From Terriglobales bacterium (lineage in GTDB: Bacteria; Acidobacteriota; Terriglobia; Terriglobales; Acidobacteriaceae): a stretch of DNA of 64,000 nt. The notes under the pieces were generated by a model. That model worked only from the letters and a program-made list of their open reading frames with translations, was not told the DNA's origin and ran no database searches. Below are positions 7,669 to 16,400 of the stretch, piece after piece; the stretch's first letter is position 1; each line of letters starts with the position of its first letter. Position numbers and translations under genes: made by a program. The stretch spans positions 1-64,000 of the forward strand of contig DASRFG010000010.1 in the NCBI GenBank assembly GCA_035651655.1. The letters run 5' to 3'.

Positions 7669-8352
7669 TTAGTCGGCGGCGGCAGCGAGTTTCTTCCGGC
7701 TCAAGTACCAGTCGGTGACCTCGAAGCCGTCTTTTGCTGCAGCGCGTTTTTCGGCGTCGGCTTGCGTGAGCGGTGCGGGCACGATGACCGGCTCGCCCGG
7801 ACGCCAATTCGCCGGCGTTGAGACGCCGTTCGCGTCAGTGGTCTGCAAAGCTTCGAAGACGCGAAGCAACTCGTCAACGTTCCGTCCGGTCTGCAGCGGG
7901 TAATAGAGCAGAGCGCGGATGGTGCCCTTGGGGTCAATGAAGAAAACCGCACGCACAGCCGCGGTGTCGCTGACCGCCTCGTGCACCATGCCGTAAGCGC
8001 GCGCAACCTTCTGGTCGAGGTCGGCGATCACGGGGAATGGCACCTTCTGCCCGGTGTGCTGCTCGATGTTGCGTACCCAGGCGATGTGCGAGTAGATGCT
8101 GTCCACCGAGTTGCCGATCAGCTGGATGTTGCGCTTTTCGAAGTCGGGGTTGCGGCGGGTGAACTCGATGAATTCCGTGGTGCAGACTGGGGTGAAATCC
8201 GCAGGATGGGAAAACAGCAGCACCCACTTGCCCTTGGATGTATAGTCGCTGAGGCGGATGACGCCGTGCGTAGACTTGGCTTCAAAGTCAGGCGCCGGCT
8301 CGTTAATACGGGGAATCCTGGTGGTGTTCGGTGTGGCTACGTCTGTGCTCAT
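7669..8352 (-). CDS. 1-Cys peroxiredoxin (Prx6/AhpC-TSA family)
   Basis: The 227-aa enzyme reduces hydrogen peroxide and alkyl peroxides. The peroxidatic motif P-x3-T-x2-C is clear (PADFTPVC, residues 50-57), and Cys57 is the only cysteine in the chain, so it is a 1-Cys enzyme needing an external thiol. Prx6-type features are the length (about 220 aa) and the C-terminal extension with NWRPGEPVIVPAP. The conserved arginine region is AAVRAVFFIDPKGTIRALLYYP. It is a single-gene unit. The ATG is preceded by AGAGAGGACATC, a usable ribosome-binding site. Confidence 0.92.
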   Translation of the reverse strand: MSTDVATPNTTRIPRINEPAPDFEAKSTHGVIRLSDYTSKGKWVLLFSHPADFTPVCTTEFIEFTRRNPDFEKRNIQLIGNSVDSIYSHIAWVRNIEQHTGQKVPFPVIADLDQKVARAYGMVHEAVSDTAAVRAVFFIDPKGTIRALLYYPLQTGRNVDELLRVFEALQTTDANGVSTPANWRPGEPVIVPAPLTQADAEKRAAAKDGFEVTDWYLSRKKLAAAAD

Positions 8353-8462
8353 GATGTCCTCTCTCCCTATTGAAATATTCGATGACCCGGCATTCTCCGG
8401 GACTCACAACCCACACGGGATATTTATCGGCTGAGAACGGGTGAGAGGGGGTCAGAAACACA

Positions 8463-8494
8463 AAACCCACCCGCTTGGGCCGCCGGGTGGGTTT
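8463..8494. terminator. Perfect 11-bp hairpin
   Basis: AAACCCACCCG pairs exactly with CGGGTGGGTTT over a 10-nt loop. The A/T ends of the stem could act on either strand. It sits between the SYLF gene and the peroxiredoxin promoter, beyond the stronger terminator at 8655-8687; it may be a back-up terminator or insulate the promoter. Confidence 0.55.
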
Positions 8495-8654
8495 GAAACC
8501 TAAAGACGAACTACGCCCACACCGGCATCCGGCAACAACACATACACATGCCGCACAGTGTGGAGGTTAACGTCACAGGCAGTAGGATACCTGCGGCCAA
8601 AGGTTGTGTCAAACCCGCGTAGCAGTGGGACAGCTGGTTGAACGGGCTTCTTTA

Positions 8655-8687
8655 GCAAAAAGAAAAGGCACGGCTTTTCGCCGTGCC
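8655..8687 (-). terminator. Rho-independent terminator of the SYLF gene
   Basis: Read on the minus strand, GGCACGGC and GCCGTGCC form an 8-bp GC-rich stem with a short GAAAA loop, followed directly by TTTTCTTTTT. It starts about 20 bp after the SYLF stop codon. This is a textbook intrinsic terminator. Confidence 0.9.
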
Positions 8688-8707
8688 CTCGCCTTCTTAA
8701 GAGCCGA

Positions 8708-9424
8708 TTACATCCCGCTGGGCTTGACTTCCTTGGCTTCTGCCTTGGAGCCGCGCACTGCAGCCAGGAAAACTTTGGCCTCTGGCGGTGCTGGTACCTG
8801 GCCCTCCAGCAGGGCCTGCGTCGGATAGTCACGTCCGTAGAACGCCACGGTTGAATCTTTGTCGGGCGTGATCCACGAGCCGCCCAGGTCGAGTCCGGCA
8901 AATGCTCCCTTGGCACGGGAGTAAGTCAGGATCTCGGTGGAGGCTTTGTAGTCAATACCAGCCGAGGCATGACGTCCAACCGGTCCGGCTGCAGCCGAAG
9001 CTTCGCCGCCGATCTGGAATTTGTTTTGCAGCAGGTGCTTCATGCCGTTCTCGTTCATGATCATCATGACCAGATCCACGGATTCCGCGCCGATCTGCGC
9101 GCCCCAGCTCCCGCCGGTGATGGTGAAGAACGCCGGCGCGCTCCACTGTCCGTTGGGAAGGCGACAAGTAGAGACGCCGCGTCCGTGCTTCGCGCCGAAA
9201 ATCAGTCCGCCTTTAATCATGTGGGGTATCACAGCAACGCACTTCGCGCCATCGAGCACTTCCGCCGGAACGCCCTTGTCCGGAGTTGCCATTATCTCGT
9301 GCAGCACGTTGGCGGCCGCGTTCAGGCGGTCAACCGCATCAACTTTGCTCTGGTCGGCCCACGTCAGGCTTGTCAGGCCGGTGGTCATGCCGAGCAAAAC
9401 CAGCAACATCATCAACTTTTTCAT
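8708..9424 (-). CDS. SYLF/YSC84-domain lipid-binding protein, secreted
   Basis: The 238-aa protein has a signal peptide (residues 1-23, MKKLMMLLVLLGMTTGLTSL, then cleavage after TWA). A SYLF domain spans about residues 40-210. Recognisable motifs are CVAVIPHMIKGGLIFGAKHGRG, TGGSWGAQIGAESVDLVMMI and KASTEILTYSRAKGAFAGLDLGG. SYLF domains bind phosphoinositides in eukaryotes; the bacterial ones are exported and probably associate with membranes. Single-gene unit with its own terminator. Confidence 0.9.
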   Translation of the reverse strand: MKKLMMLLVLLGMTTGLTSLTWADQSKVDAVDRLNAAANVLHEIMATPDKGVPAEVLDGAKCVAVIPHMIKGGLIFGAKHGRGVSTCRLPNGQWSAPAFFTITGGSWGAQIGAESVDLVMMIMNENGMKHLLQNKFQIGGEASAAAGPVGRHASAGIDYKASTEILTYSRAKGAFAGLDLGGSWITPDKDSTVAFYGRDYPTQALLEGQVPAPPEAKVFLAAVRGSKAEAKEVKPSGM

Positions 9425-9547
9425 ACGTCTCTCCTGAGAGACCCTCGCTGCGTCTGCAGCTCTCCCTCTGCGTAGCTAATTAGAAGCACTCCATGGGGGC
9501 CGGGTTCGCTCACTGATTTGTTGGTTGCAGGCCAGGAAAGTTGGATA

Positions 9548-9751
9548 ATGTTGAGAGCTATGCCGAAAATTCAGCAGACACTCACGTCAGCAGCTCCGGA
9601 TTCCGACAAAAAAGCAGAGCAGCCGGACCGATCCATGCCGGCGCTTACGATGCTTACTTGTCCGAATTGCTCGGCTGCTCTTGAGGAGCACCGCTGCAAG
9701 CTGACTTGTGGGCGCTGCGGTTTCTATTTGAGCTGTTCTGATTTTTACTGA
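9548..9751 (+). CDS. Small zinc-ribbon protein
   Basis: The 67-aa ORF (ATG at 9548, with AGGAAAG 8 nt upstream; another ATG lies 12 nt later) has a polar N-terminal half and a C-terminal zinc-ribbon-like knot: [13 protein letters not shown], then [14 protein letters not shown]. Two Cys-x2-Cys pairs support zinc binding. Function is unknown. It stands alone upstream of the ROK kinase. Confidence 0.65.
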   Translation: MLRAMPKIQQTLTSAAPDSDKKAEQPDRSMPALTMLTCPNCSAALEEHRCKLTCGRCGFYLSCSDFY

Positions 9752-9976
9752 AGCGCGCGTTCCATGAGAGGGTCGCACCGAATCTCTGAAACGCATCTAT
9801 AATTTGCGGAGACAAACGGCGGCGGCGACAGGTTTTTATCGTTTCCCTGTCCTCGGGCGCGGCCGAAGCACAACGATGTCAGGCTAGCCACGCCGCCCTT
9901 CCCCAACCTCCGCTTTCCCGAAAGAGCAAATCGCGATACATTAGTCCGGCTGTCTGAACCATAGTTAAATCCGAAT

Positions 9977-11071
9977 ATGCCTAACTTTGCCATTGGCGTG
10001 GATTTGGGCGGTACCAATCTGCGGATTGCGGTGGTGGATGAGGAAGGCCGCCTGCTTGAAAAGGTGACGCTGGGTACGCGCGTCAGCCTGGGGCGCGACC
10101 AGGTTATCGCCGATATGGTTACCGCCATACGCTCGCTCACGGCGAAGTTCCGCGACTTGGGCACCATTCTCGGAGTGGGCATCGGCGTCCCTGGAATCAT
10201 TGATCTGGAAACCGGCATGACGCGCGAATCGCCCAACCTTCCGGGCTGGAGCAACTACCCTGTGCGCGACGAGATCGAACGGGGACTGAATGCGCCCGTA
10301 ATTCTGGAGAACGATGCCAACGCTGCCGCCTTAGGTGAGAAGTGGCTGGGCGCCGCGCGCGACGTGGACGATATGTGCATCTTCACCCTGGGCACTGGCG
10401 TAGGTGGTGGCATCGTTCTGCGCGGGCGTATATGGCACGGCATGAGCGGAATGGCTGGAGAACTCGGGCACATGACGATTGACGTTAATGGCCCGCTTTG
10501 CAAGTGCGGAAATCACGGCTGCGTGGAGGTCTTCGCCTCAGCCACCGCGATTGTGCGCATGGCCCGTGAATTGATTGACAGCGGAAAGGCGCCGCAGCTG
10601 GCACGAGTGGCGGAATCGGAGCCCGAGTTCAGCGCCAAGATTGTTTACAACCTTGCGATCCAGGGGGATGAGCCGTCGCGGGCCATTTTCCGCCGCATGG
10701 GCGCCTCTCTGGGGACCGGCGTTGGAAACATGGTCAACGCGCTGAATCTGCCGATGTTCGTGATCGGGGGCGGTGTAGCCAGCGCGTGGGACGCATTCGC
10801 TCCCAGTATGTTTGCAGAGATGCTGAAACGCAGCATGGTGTATGCAGCAACTGCACCCGCCCAGCTTGATCGTAGCGGAGCCCAATCGCTTCCGGCAACG
10901 AAGCTGGAAGGCGCGGCGGCGCAGGTGGGTCCGCAGCGCTACGGCAAAACCACGATCGTTACCCGCGCACTACTCGGGAGCGATGCTGGTCTGTACGGCG
11001 CAGCTCGACTGCCCATGATGACCTCCGCTACTTCCGAGGATGCTGAACCGGCAGCACGACGGCGGGCCTGA
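9977..11071 (+). CDS. glk: ROK-family sugar kinase (glucokinase-like)
   Basis: The 364-aa cytoplasmic enzyme should phosphorylate glucose or a related hexose with ATP. ROK marks are the phosphate-binding VDLGGTNLRIAVVD (residues 8-21), the catalytic-Asp loop ENDANAAALGE (about 114-124), TLGTGVGGGIVLRG (ATP site), and the zinc/ROK signature CKCGNHGCVE (about 177-186) preceded by GELGHM. The C-terminus is about 45 residues longer than usual, rich in Ala and Arg. No regulatory HTH precedes the kinase domain, so it is an enzyme rather than a ROK repressor. The substrate is inferred from overall resemblance. Confidence 0.85.
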   Translation: MPNFAIGVDLGGTNLRIAVVDEEGRLLEKVTLGTRVSLGRDQVIADMVTAIRSLTAKFRDLGTILGVGIGVPGIIDLETGMTRESPNLPGWSNYPVRDEIERGLNAPVILENDANAAALGEKWLGAARDVDDMCIFTLGTGVGGGIVLRGRIWHGMSGMAGELGHMTIDVNGPLCKCGNHGCVEVFASATAIVRMARELIDSGKAPQLARVAESEPEFSAKIVYNLAIQGDEPSRAIFRRMGASLGTGVGNMVNALNLPMFVIGGGVASAWDAFAPSMFAEMLKRSMVYAATAPAQLDRSGAQSLPATKLEGAAAQVGPQRYGKTTIVTRALLGSDAGLYGAARLPMMTSATSEDAEPAARRRA

Positions 11072-11092
11072 CGGTTTTTCCCTGAACTGGAG

Positions 11093-11839
11093 TCAAGCAG
11101 GCGCTGCGGTGCGAACGGAATTTCTCAAGCGCTCGATCTCCGGCCTGGCAAGTGGACGGAATTGGCCTGGCTCGACGTCGAGCTCGAGTGGTCCATAGCG
11201 CACCCGCTTGATCTTTTCGACGTGGTGACCGATTTCCTCGAACATGCGGCGGATCTGGCGGTTGCGACCTTCCGTCAGCGTAATCTCATACCAGGGATTG
11301 GGAGCGTCCCGCACCAGGCGCAGCTTGGAAGGGGCAGTTTTAACCGGGCGCTTGCCGGGCCCGCGAAGGGTCACTCCGGAACGCAAACGGGAAAGACTTT
11401 CATTGCTCGGTTTGCCGCTCACTTTCACCAAATATGTTTTTGGCACGTGCGAGGCGGCGCGGGTGAGCATATTCGCGAGCTCGCCGTCGTTGGTCAGCAA
11501 CAGTAATCCTTCACTGGCATAATCCAGACGGCCGACCGGATAAACCCTCGCGTGTACTTTTCGCAAGAGGTCCATCACGGTGGGCCGGCCCTCAGGATCG
11601 GTGACGGTGGTCACGAATCCTTTTGGTTTGTTGAGCAGCAGGTAGACGTGGCGCTCGGGCCCGCGGAGAAGTCTTCCCTTGACGCGGATATGGTCGGTCT
11701 CCGGATCGGCCTTGGAGCCGAGCTCGCTGACGATCTGCCCGTTCACCGCGACCTGGCCGGAGGTGATGAGCTCCTCAGCTTTGCGGCGGGAGGCGATTCC
11801 AGCGGCGGCGATTATCTTTTGCAGACGTTCCGAAGGCAT
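11093..11839 (-). CDS. rluB: 23S rRNA pseudouridine synthase (RluB/RsuA family)
   Basis: The 248-aa enzyme isomerises a uridine in ribosomal RNA. It starts at MPSERLQKIIAAAG (ATG at 11839), where the S4 RNA-binding domain begins (residues 1-60). An upstream in-frame extension to 11905 carries no domain. The catalytic motif GRLDYASEGLLLLTNDG holds the nucleophilic Asp, and the late motif TEGRNRQIRRMFEEIGHHV is family-typical. It follows scpB with about 70 bp between, the common scpA-scpB-rluB order. RluB rather than RsuA/RluF is favoured by that synteny. Confidence 0.88.
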   Translation of the reverse strand: MPSERLQKIIAAAGIASRRKAEELITSGQVAVNGQIVSELGSKADPETDHIRVKGRLLRGPERHVYLLLNKPKGFVTTVTDPEGRPTVMDLLRKVHARVYPVGRLDYASEGLLLLTNDGELANMLTRAASHVPKTYLVKVSGKPSNESLSRLRSGVTLRGPGKRPVKTAPSKLRLVRDAPNPWYEITLTEGRNRQIRRMFEEIGHHVEKIKRVRYGPLELDVEPGQFRPLARPEIERLRNSVRTAAPA

Positions 11840-11908
11840 CAGGAAGATGATAGAGCATTGCGTCCAATCCCGCGCGGGCGGGAGCAGCCAGACTTGCGAG
11901 CGCAAGAT

Positions 11909-12703
11909 TTAGCTGAGGATCGGCGTCGCTTGCTCGGCTAGGTCGGACAAGATCAAATCGTCGTCAAAAGCTGGCGCCGATTTTGCCTCCGGATTTTCGC
12001 CTTCCAAGGCAGTGCCGAGTTCTGCCTGCGATTCGACCTCGGATGCTTCTTCGGGAATTTCGGGAACGCCGGTCGCGTCGGCAATTCCTCCGCCCGTGGC
12101 GCCACTGCCTTCGGCAGTCGCGGTATCCAGACCCAAGGCTTCGCCCGCCAGTTTCTCAAACTCTTCCATACTCGGAAGTTCGTTGATGTCACGCAATCCG
12201 AAGCGCAGCAGGAACTCCCGCGTGGTCTTATAAAGAATCGGACGGCCGATGACGGCCTTGCGTCCGGCGGTAGTTACCAGCTTGCGATCGAGCAGGGTGG
12301 CGATAACGCCGCTGGAATCCACGCCACGAATCTCGCTGATCTCAGGTATTGTGATTGGCTGTTTGTAGGCGATTACCGCCAAGGTCTCGAGCGACTGCAG
12401 CGAGAGCCGCACCGGCGGCTTTAAACTCTTGGCGAAGGCGCGGACCACGTCGTGGTGCTCAGGCTTGGTGGCCATGCGGTATCCACCGGCAACCTGGCGG
12501 ACTTCCATAGCGCGCTCGGCGGAGGCGTACTCCACCACCAGTTCCTCGATAGCTGCGCGAACTGCGGACTTAATATGAGCATCAGTGGGCTCAGCTCCAT
12601 CCACCAGCGGCACGGCTCCACGTAGTTGAGTAGCGATATGCTCCAGGCTGACGGGTTCGTCAGCCGCGTAAATGATGGCTTCGACTTTTGTTTTCAGGCC
12701 CAT
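11909..12703 (-). CDS. scpB: Segregation and condensation protein B
   Basis: The 264-aa protein is the kleisin-associated winged-helix partner of the SMC-ScpA complex that compacts and separates chromosomes. The ScpB core (residues 1-175) shows KVEAIIYAADEPVSLEHIA, GGYRMATKPEH, LSLQSLETLAVIAYKQPIT, EISEIRGVDSSGVI and VIGRPILYKTTREFLLRFGL, which are diagnostic. The C-terminal 85 residues are an acidic, low-complexity tail of variable length across the family. It lies between scpA and rluB on the same strand. Confidence 0.95.
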   Translation of the reverse strand: MGLKTKVEAIIYAADEPVSLEHIATQLRGAVPLVDGAEPTDAHIKSAVRAAIEELVVEYASAERAMEVRQVAGGYRMATKPEHHDVVRAFAKSLKPPVRLSLQSLETLAVIAYKQPITIPEISEIRGVDSSGVIATLLDRKLVTTAGRKAVIGRPILYKTTREFLLRFGLRDINELPSMEEFEKLAGEALGLDTATAEGSGATGGGIADATGVPEIPEEASEVESQAELGTALEGENPEAKSAPAFDDDLILSDLAEQATPILS

Positions 12704-12711
12704 GTGGAATT

Positions 12712-12739
12712 ATTGAATCATTTTAGTCATTGAATCATT
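12712..12739. repeat. Short direct repeat in the scpA-scpB gap
   Basis: ATTGAATCATT occurs at 12712-12722 and 12729-12739, within the 106-bp gap between scpA and scpB. It could be incidental; no hairpin or promoter was identified. Confidence 0.5.
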
Positions 12740-12809
12740 AAACCGCCCGGAGCACTCCTCAGCACCCATTCGATCTCTCAATCTCCAGATCTCTCAATGC
12801 GTCAATGGC

Positions 12810-13661
12810 TCATCTCCAGTCATCGCGAACCGCGCTCTGGGCGTTCATGATGGAATCAAACTCAATGTGCTTGCGCACCAGCACGTCGCCGAAGTGGTGC
12901 TCCTGCTTAACCTGAATGGCTTGCAGGCGTACCAGTTCTAAAAGTGCGAGGAACATGCAAATCAGCGCCTGACGAGTGTTCAGGCTGCGCAGCAACTGCT
13001 TAAGACGAACGGGCCGCTCTTCCAGTGCCAGGCGGCGTCGCAAAAAATCTATCATCTGGCCTACGGTGACGGTTTCTTCGTCAACCTGCAGCATGGGTTT
13101 CGACTTGGCGCGGCTGAGGATCTGCTGAAAAGTACGTACCAGGTCAATCACGTCGGCGGCGAGCTCGGGCTCGGTGCCCTCCGCGTCAATAAAGTCTTTC
13201 AGCGCCGGATTGGTCAGCGCCGCATCTTCGATCTGCTGTTTCTGGAGCAGCATCTGGGCCGCAGTCTTGAACTTCTCGTGCTCCAGTAGGCGATTCACCA
13301 GTTCGATCCGGGGATCGTCCTGCGCATCGGCCGGCGCATCGGGATCACGTGGCAGCAGCGTCTTCGACTTGATGTGAATAAGCACCGACGCCATGTAGAT
13401 AAAGTCAGCTGCGATGTTGACGTCGAGCTGGCGAATGCGCTCCACATACGTCAAATACTGGGCGGTAATCCGGGCGATGGGAATGTCGTAGATATCTATA
13501 TCCTGCTTGCGGATCAGATCGAGCAGCAGATCGAGCGGTCCATCGTAAATTTCGCCGACTGTAACCGAGAAAGGCGAGTCGCTCTGTTTCTTTGCTGCGG
13601 GCGGGGATGGAGGAGCAGTCGGTTGCGACGAGGCGAGTTCGAGTTTTTGTCCTTCGGACAT
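12810..13661 (-). CDS. scpA: Segregation and condensation protein A (kleisin)
   Basis: The 283-aa protein bridges the SMC dimer heads and binds ScpB. After a Pro/Ala/Ser-rich N-terminus (1-28), the kleisin domain runs to the end: YDGPLDLLLDLIRKQDIDIYDIPIARIT, then LDVNIAADFIYMASVLIHIKSKTLLP, both hallmark segments. The C-terminal winged helix has RQALICMFLALLELVRLQAI. It follows trpS after 16 bp and precedes scpB, so it is part of one minus-strand unit. Confidence 0.95.
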   Translation of the reverse strand: MSEGQKLELASSQPTAPPSPPAAKKQSDSPFSVTVGEIYDGPLDLLLDLIRKQDIDIYDIPIARITAQYLTYVERIRQLDVNIAADFIYMASVLIHIKSKTLLPRDPDAPADAQDDPRIELVNRLLEHEKFKTAAQMLLQKQQIEDAALTNPALKDFIDAEGTEPELAADVIDLVRTFQQILSRAKSKPMLQVDEETVTVGQMIDFLRRRLALEERPVRLKQLLRSLNTRQALICMFLALLELVRLQAIQVKQEHHFGDVLVRKHIEFDSIMNAQSAVRDDWR

Positions 13662-13677
13662 AAATATCTATCGCTGG

Positions 13678-14739
13678 CTACCGGTCGCCGCTGGCCTTAC
13701 GCGCGGGAGGCTCGTAAGCGAGCGACAGGTGCATGGCATCGCGCACTTCGTCCATGGTGGCGGAGGCGGACTTGCGCGCCCGCGTGGAGCCAGCCTCAAG
13801 AATATCCCATGCCATGCGCGGATTGTCCTCGTATTTTTTGCGGCGTTGCTGGATCGGGTTCAGCACACTAATCAGTGCATCCGCCGCCCAACTCTTACAT
13901 TCGATACAGCCAATGGCAGCGGTCCGGCAGCCCACGTCCACTTTCGTCATGGTTGCCGGATCACTGAAAATCTTGTGCAAATCTCCCACCGGGCAGACGT
14001 CAGGATTTCCGGGATCGCTTCGCCGGACGCGGGCCGGATCGGTGACCATGGTCTTGAGCTTCTGCCGCACTACCGGCTCAGGATCAGTGAGCAGAATCGT
14101 ATTTCCGTATGATTTCGACATTTTGCGGCCGTCAGTTCCGGGCAGTTTGGCTGCGGGAGTGAGCAACGGCTGGGGCTCGGGGAAAACATAAGTCCGCTTA
14201 CCGCTGTAAAACATGTTGAACCGCCGCGCCACTTCACGCGTCAGTTCGACGTGTGGGACCTGGTCTTCTCCCACGGGCACGTAATCCGCTTTGTACATCA
14301 GGATGTCAGCCGACTGCAGCAGTGGATACCCCAGGAATCCGTAGGTGCCAAGATCTTTCTCTTTGATATTGTCGCGCTGCTCTTTGTAACTCGGTACCCG
14401 TTCCAGCCAACCCAAAGGGGTAATCATCGAGAGCAGCAAGTGCAGCTCGGCGTGCTGGGGAACATGCGACTGAATAAAAAGTGTAGAACGATCTGGATCC
14501 AAGCCCGCAGCCAGCCAGTCGAGAGCTACTTCGAGTGTGTTCTCCTTCAGCCGGGAAGTATCGGCGTAATCGGTGGTGAGAGCGTGCCAGTCGGCGATGA
14601 AGAAGAAACAATCGTAGTCGTCCTGCAACCGTACCCAGTTATCCAGCGCGCCCACGAAGTTGCCGAGGTGCAGCTTGCCCGTTGGCCTCATGCCGCTCAG
14701 AATACGGGGTTTGCGTGAATGGTTCAGGCGCGGCGGCAT
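13678..14739 (-). CDS. trpS: Tryptophanyl-tRNA synthetase
   Basis: The 353-aa class Ic synthetase attaches tryptophan to tRNA-Trp. Visible motifs are SGMRPTGKLHLGNFVGAL (the HIGH-type signature is HLGN), YPLLQSADILMYKADYVPVGEDQVPH (tryptophan and dimer region) and KMSKSYGN (KMSKS loop). Length matches the bacterial family. Its ATG directly follows the S2P stop codon (1-bp boundary), so the two are translated as a unit with scpA downstream. Confidence 0.96.
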   Translation of the reverse strand: MPPRLNHSRKPRILSGMRPTGKLHLGNFVGALDNWVRLQDDYDCFFFIADWHALTTDYADTSRLKENTLEVALDWLAAGLDPDRSTLFIQSHVPQHAELHLLLSMITPLGWLERVPSYKEQRDNIKEKDLGTYGFLGYPLLQSADILMYKADYVPVGEDQVPHVELTREVARRFNMFYSGKRTYVFPEPQPLLTPAAKLPGTDGRKMSKSYGNTILLTDPEPVVRQKLKTMVTDPARVRRSDPGNPDVCPVGDLHKIFSDPATMTKVDVGCRTAAIGCIECKSWAADALISVLNPIQQRRKKYEDNPRMAWDILEAGSTRARKSASATMDEVRDAMHLSLAYEPPARKASGDR

Positions 14740-15438
14740 TCAGATCCTCATCAGGACGGATTCGAAGAGATAAATGAAAGGCGACATCATGCGGTTCAGA
14801 ATGTTTCCGCCGAGCGCGACCAAGAGAATCAGTCCCAGGATTCCCATACGATCATAAATGTTGCGCATGGACTCTGAGAGGATGTGCCGAAAAACGTGGC
14901 TGCCGTCGAGAGGTGGAACGGGTATAAGGTTGAAAACCGCGAGCAGGACGTTAATGATCATTGCCTGGTAGAGCAAAAGCGAAATAGGAACCAGTGGCGA
15001 ATTCCAGTTAACTGGCAGTCCGAAGGTTGAAGCCGGTGAGATTATGGCGTGCACGATCAGGCGCCCGTTATTCGGTGAAGCCAGCGAAATCACCGCCAGG
15101 CAAAGCACCGCGCCGCCTGCGACCAGAAAATTGCTGATCGGCCCCGCAATTGAAGTCAAAATGTCGTCGCGAATTTCGTGCTTAAAATTCCGAGGGTCAA
15201 CGGGCGTAGGCTTGGCCCAGCCAATCACCGGCAAATGAGTCAGCATCGCGATCAGCGGCAGCACGATGGTCCCGAAAGGATCAATATGGCGCAGCGGATT
15301 CAGGGAGACACGCCCCAGCATCTTCGCCGTTGGGTCGCCGCAACGCCAGGCGGTGAAAGCGTGCGCTGATTCGTGCACGCTAATCGCGAACAGGAACACT
15401 ATGACCTGAAAGACTATGACAACGTGCTGAAGGGTCAT
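14740..15438 (-). CDS. Site-2-protease family membrane metalloprotease (M50)
   Basis: The 232-aa multi-pass protein carries the zinc motif HExxH within the first helix (SVHESAHAFTAW, residues about 23-34) and the second S2P motif in the form NLIPVPPLDGSHV (about residues 168-180), where the Asp supplies the third zinc ligand. It lacks a PDZ domain, so it belongs to the short S2P group found upstream of trpS in many bacteria. Substrates are unknown. It is the first gene of the minus-strand set S2P-trpS-scpA-scpB-rluB. Confidence 0.92.
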   Translation of the reverse strand: MTLQHVVIVFQVIVFLFAISVHESAHAFTAWRCGDPTAKMLGRVSLNPLRHIDPFGTIVLPLIAMLTHLPVIGWAKPTPVDPRNFKHEIRDDILTSIAGPISNFLVAGGAVLCLAVISLASPNNGRLIVHAIISPASTFGLPVNWNSPLVPISLLLYQAMIINVLLAVFNLIPVPPLDGSHVFRHILSESMRNIYDRMGILGLILLVALGGNILNRMMSPFIYLFESVLMRI

Positions 15439-15505
15439 CCGGTTGGGTCGATTCTATCAGAGCAAGTGCGCTGGAAAGGCCTTGGGCGCTGCCCCCAGAA
15501 GCCGG

Positions 15506-16321
15506 TTATTGCCTCTCTGCTGAAGGCTTAACTTCTTCTGGGGCGATGGTCTTTACCTTAACGGTCTTTGCGGGAATTCCCGCGACCACGTTATAAGGCT
15601 CAACGTTTTTTGACGCGACGCCCATGGATCCCACCATCCCATGCTCCGCCACCTTGACCCCGCTGAGCACGGTGGCGTGATAAGTCACGCGAGCACGTGG
15701 GCCAATTTCGGTGCGCTGATTGTTCACGATCATGCCGTCGTTCAGGTCATGAGCGTGCGAATAGACATTGGCATAATCAGATATAGACGATCCCTCGCGA
15801 ATAATGATTTCGCCCCGATCGTCGAGCAGCACATATTTGTGGATGGTGCAGTTGTCCTCGACGGTAAGGTTGTAGCCGAATGAGACCTCCACGCCGTGAA
15901 AGATCTTCACGTTTTTTCCGATCCGCTTGAAGATGTGGCGGGCCAGCATGGCGCGGACGCGGAATCCCAACCAGTGATTCAGGCCCACGGGTGAACGGTC
16001 GTACATCATCCAGAACCAGATAAGCGGCTTGCGCTCAGCGTAGCGACCCGGATCAACGTCGCCGTAATACTCGGGCTCGAGGGTCGCGTTCCGCGGATCG
16101 AAAGAGTGAGCCAGGGTTTGTATAGCGAGGGATGAACTGCCGGCCATGCCCGGATCATAAGGCTGGCCAAGATAAAGCTGGTGCAAAGTATCGCGGACCA
16201 CTTCAGAGCGGTGGTTAGGATCCCGATTCATGAACTGTTCGTCCAGACGCTGGATCCATGCCAGGAAAGCCTGTTCAGCTACGGGCTGGGGAGCAAGGTT
16301 GCGATATTCATAACGCGGCAT
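15506..16321 (-). CDS. Hexapeptide-repeat acyltransferase
   Basis: The 271-aa protein has a helical N-terminal half and a left-handed beta-helix domain at about residues 125-255. The hexapeptide pattern is seen in NVKIFHGVEVSFGYNLTVED, IHKYVLLDDRGEIIIREGSS, ISDYANVYSHAHDL, VLSGVKVAEHGMVGSMGVAS and VVAGIPAKTVKVK. The His in the SHAHD loop fits the catalytic base of maltose/galactoside O-acetyltransferases. The acceptor sugar or lipid is unknown. No cell-wall or polysaccharide cluster surrounds it. Confidence 0.82.
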   Translation of the reverse strand: MPRYEYRNLAPQPVAEQAFLAWIQRLDEQFMNRDPNHRSEVVRDTLHQLYLGQPYDPGMAGSSSLAIQTLAHSFDPRNATLEPEYYGDVDPGRYAERKPLIWFWMMYDRSPVGLNHWLGFRVRAMLARHIFKRIGKNVKIFHGVEVSFGYNLTVEDNCTIHKYVLLDDRGEIIIREGSSISDYANVYSHAHDLNDGMIVNNQRTEIGPRARVTYHATVLSGVKVAEHGMVGSMGVASKNVEPYNVVAGIPAKTVKVKTIAPEEVKPSAERQ

Positions 16322-16400
16322 AGCGGCCTCGCGTAAAGACTAAAACGATAGCACACAGAGGATCGGCAGCAGGTGTGCGGTAGAATCGGCCCTCACTTCA